DNA of 43,417 nucleotides, from contig CAMBEJ010000026.1 in assembly GCA_945865375.1 (NCBI GenBank), forward strand, positions 1 through 43,417. The letters are read 5' to 3'. Origin of the DNA: Akkermansia muciniphila. Its GTDB lineage: Bacteria > Verrucomicrobiota > Verrucomicrobiia > Limisphaerales > F1-80-MAGS106. Made by a program: the position numbers and the translations under genes. The notes under the pieces are model-generated. The model had not been told where the DNA came from. It did no database searches and was given only the letters and a program-made list of their open reading frames with translations. Positions 43,046-43,417 of this stretch are shown one piece after another. Each line of letters begins with the position of its first letter. The stretch's first letter is position 1.

Positions 43046-43417
43046 AGCCCGCGCTCATCCCTCACTTTTTCGCCACTCGAAGACACAGGGGAATTAGCCC
43101 ACGAATCCCGAGAATGGACGCAAATCTGAACGCTGAAACAGGGAACGTTGTTCTCATCATGGGAAACTATCCACGTGCAGTCGCATGACTCTCGGGCCAT
43201 TCCGTGGCGAGGCCAGAGGCTCCCGTCACCAGCAGGCTCTGAACTCGGTAAAACGACCCTGCTTAGCCCTGCGCTTGCCCCATAAAAGTGTCGCACCGAA
43301 TGGTTCATCGTTTTGTGGATTGAGCGGCCCTGTCGAGCTTTATGATTTCAACCATGTCGGAAAAGCGGGAGTAGCCCTTCCATAGCGCCTCGAATCCCGG
43401 CACCCTATCGCACTTGC
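43046..43417. other. Gene-free right end of window
   Basis: No gene, repeat or terminator could be supported in the final 372 bases. Short open frames on both strands lack ribosome-binding sites and recognisable domains. Confidence 0.4.

Overview
The window looks like chromosomal DNA of a Verrucomicrobiota bacterium (subdivision 3 / Limisphaerales-like). A planctomycete cannot be excluded. The pointers are two DUF1549/DUF1553 + DUF1501 gene pairs, a DUF1080 protein, Tat-exported TIM-barrel and DUF1501 proteins, a tricorn-type protease, an octaheme cytochrome, a PhoU-phosphatase-like fusion, and repeat-rich intergenic DNA with a (GATTAC)n tract. The placement is inferred from gene content; no rRNA or tRNA gene was seen.

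Layout. Positions 1-4.1 kb are a graveyard of insertion sequences (IS630, IS4 and IS21 remnants) around a YggT-like gene, a few small hypothetical genes and an RluA-type gene cut off by the IS21 end. Positions 4.1-4.9 kb form a gene-free repeat island: three 60-bp tandem units between inverted repeats. From 4.9 to 11.5 kb lie a DUF1080 protein, the GATTAC tract, a DUF455 + ATP-grasp fusion, an exported nucleoside-hydrolase-like + NIPSNAP protein, and an ankyrin-repeat protein. From 11.7 to 17.4 kb is a complete phosphate-uptake operon, phoU(fusion)-pstS-pstC-pstA-pstB1-pstB2. From 17.7 to 23.7 kb are a DUF1549/1553-DUF1501 operon and a divergent MFS transporter. From 23.9 to 27.7 kb are a tricorn-like protease and a broken FHA-domain gene. 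From 27.7 to 35.9 kb seven genes run on the minus strand: membrane protein, octaheme cytochrome c, NfeD-like protein, flotillin, beta-carbonic anhydrase with a GYF_2-like tail, TIM-barrel isomerase-like protein and rhomboid protease. From 36.2 to 43.0 kb a second PSCyt1-DUF1549/1553 + DUF1501 pair is followed by a GH36-like secreted protein.

The strongest lead is the phosphate transporter. Its two tandem PstB-type ATPases carry complementary defects. PstB1 keeps LSGGQ but has lost the Q-loop Gln and H-loop His. PstB2 keeps these but has LQLEQ in place of LSGGQ. As a heterodimer they would form one canonical and one degenerate ATP site, a design known from asymmetric ABC exporters. The upstream PhoU is fused to a low-molecular-weight phosphatase/ArsC-like domain whose nucleophilic cysteine is replaced by Asp, which suggests a ligand sensor instead of an enzyme. 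Together they look like an altered phosphate (or arsenate-discriminating) uptake and sensing system.

Most other genes fit an aerobic, surface-associated heterotroph that degrades complex carbohydrates: DUF1080, GH36-like protein, isomerase-like TIM barrel, PSD1/DUF1501 pairs and an MFS carrier, together with envelope and proteolysis functions (flotillin/NfeD, rhomboid, tricorn).
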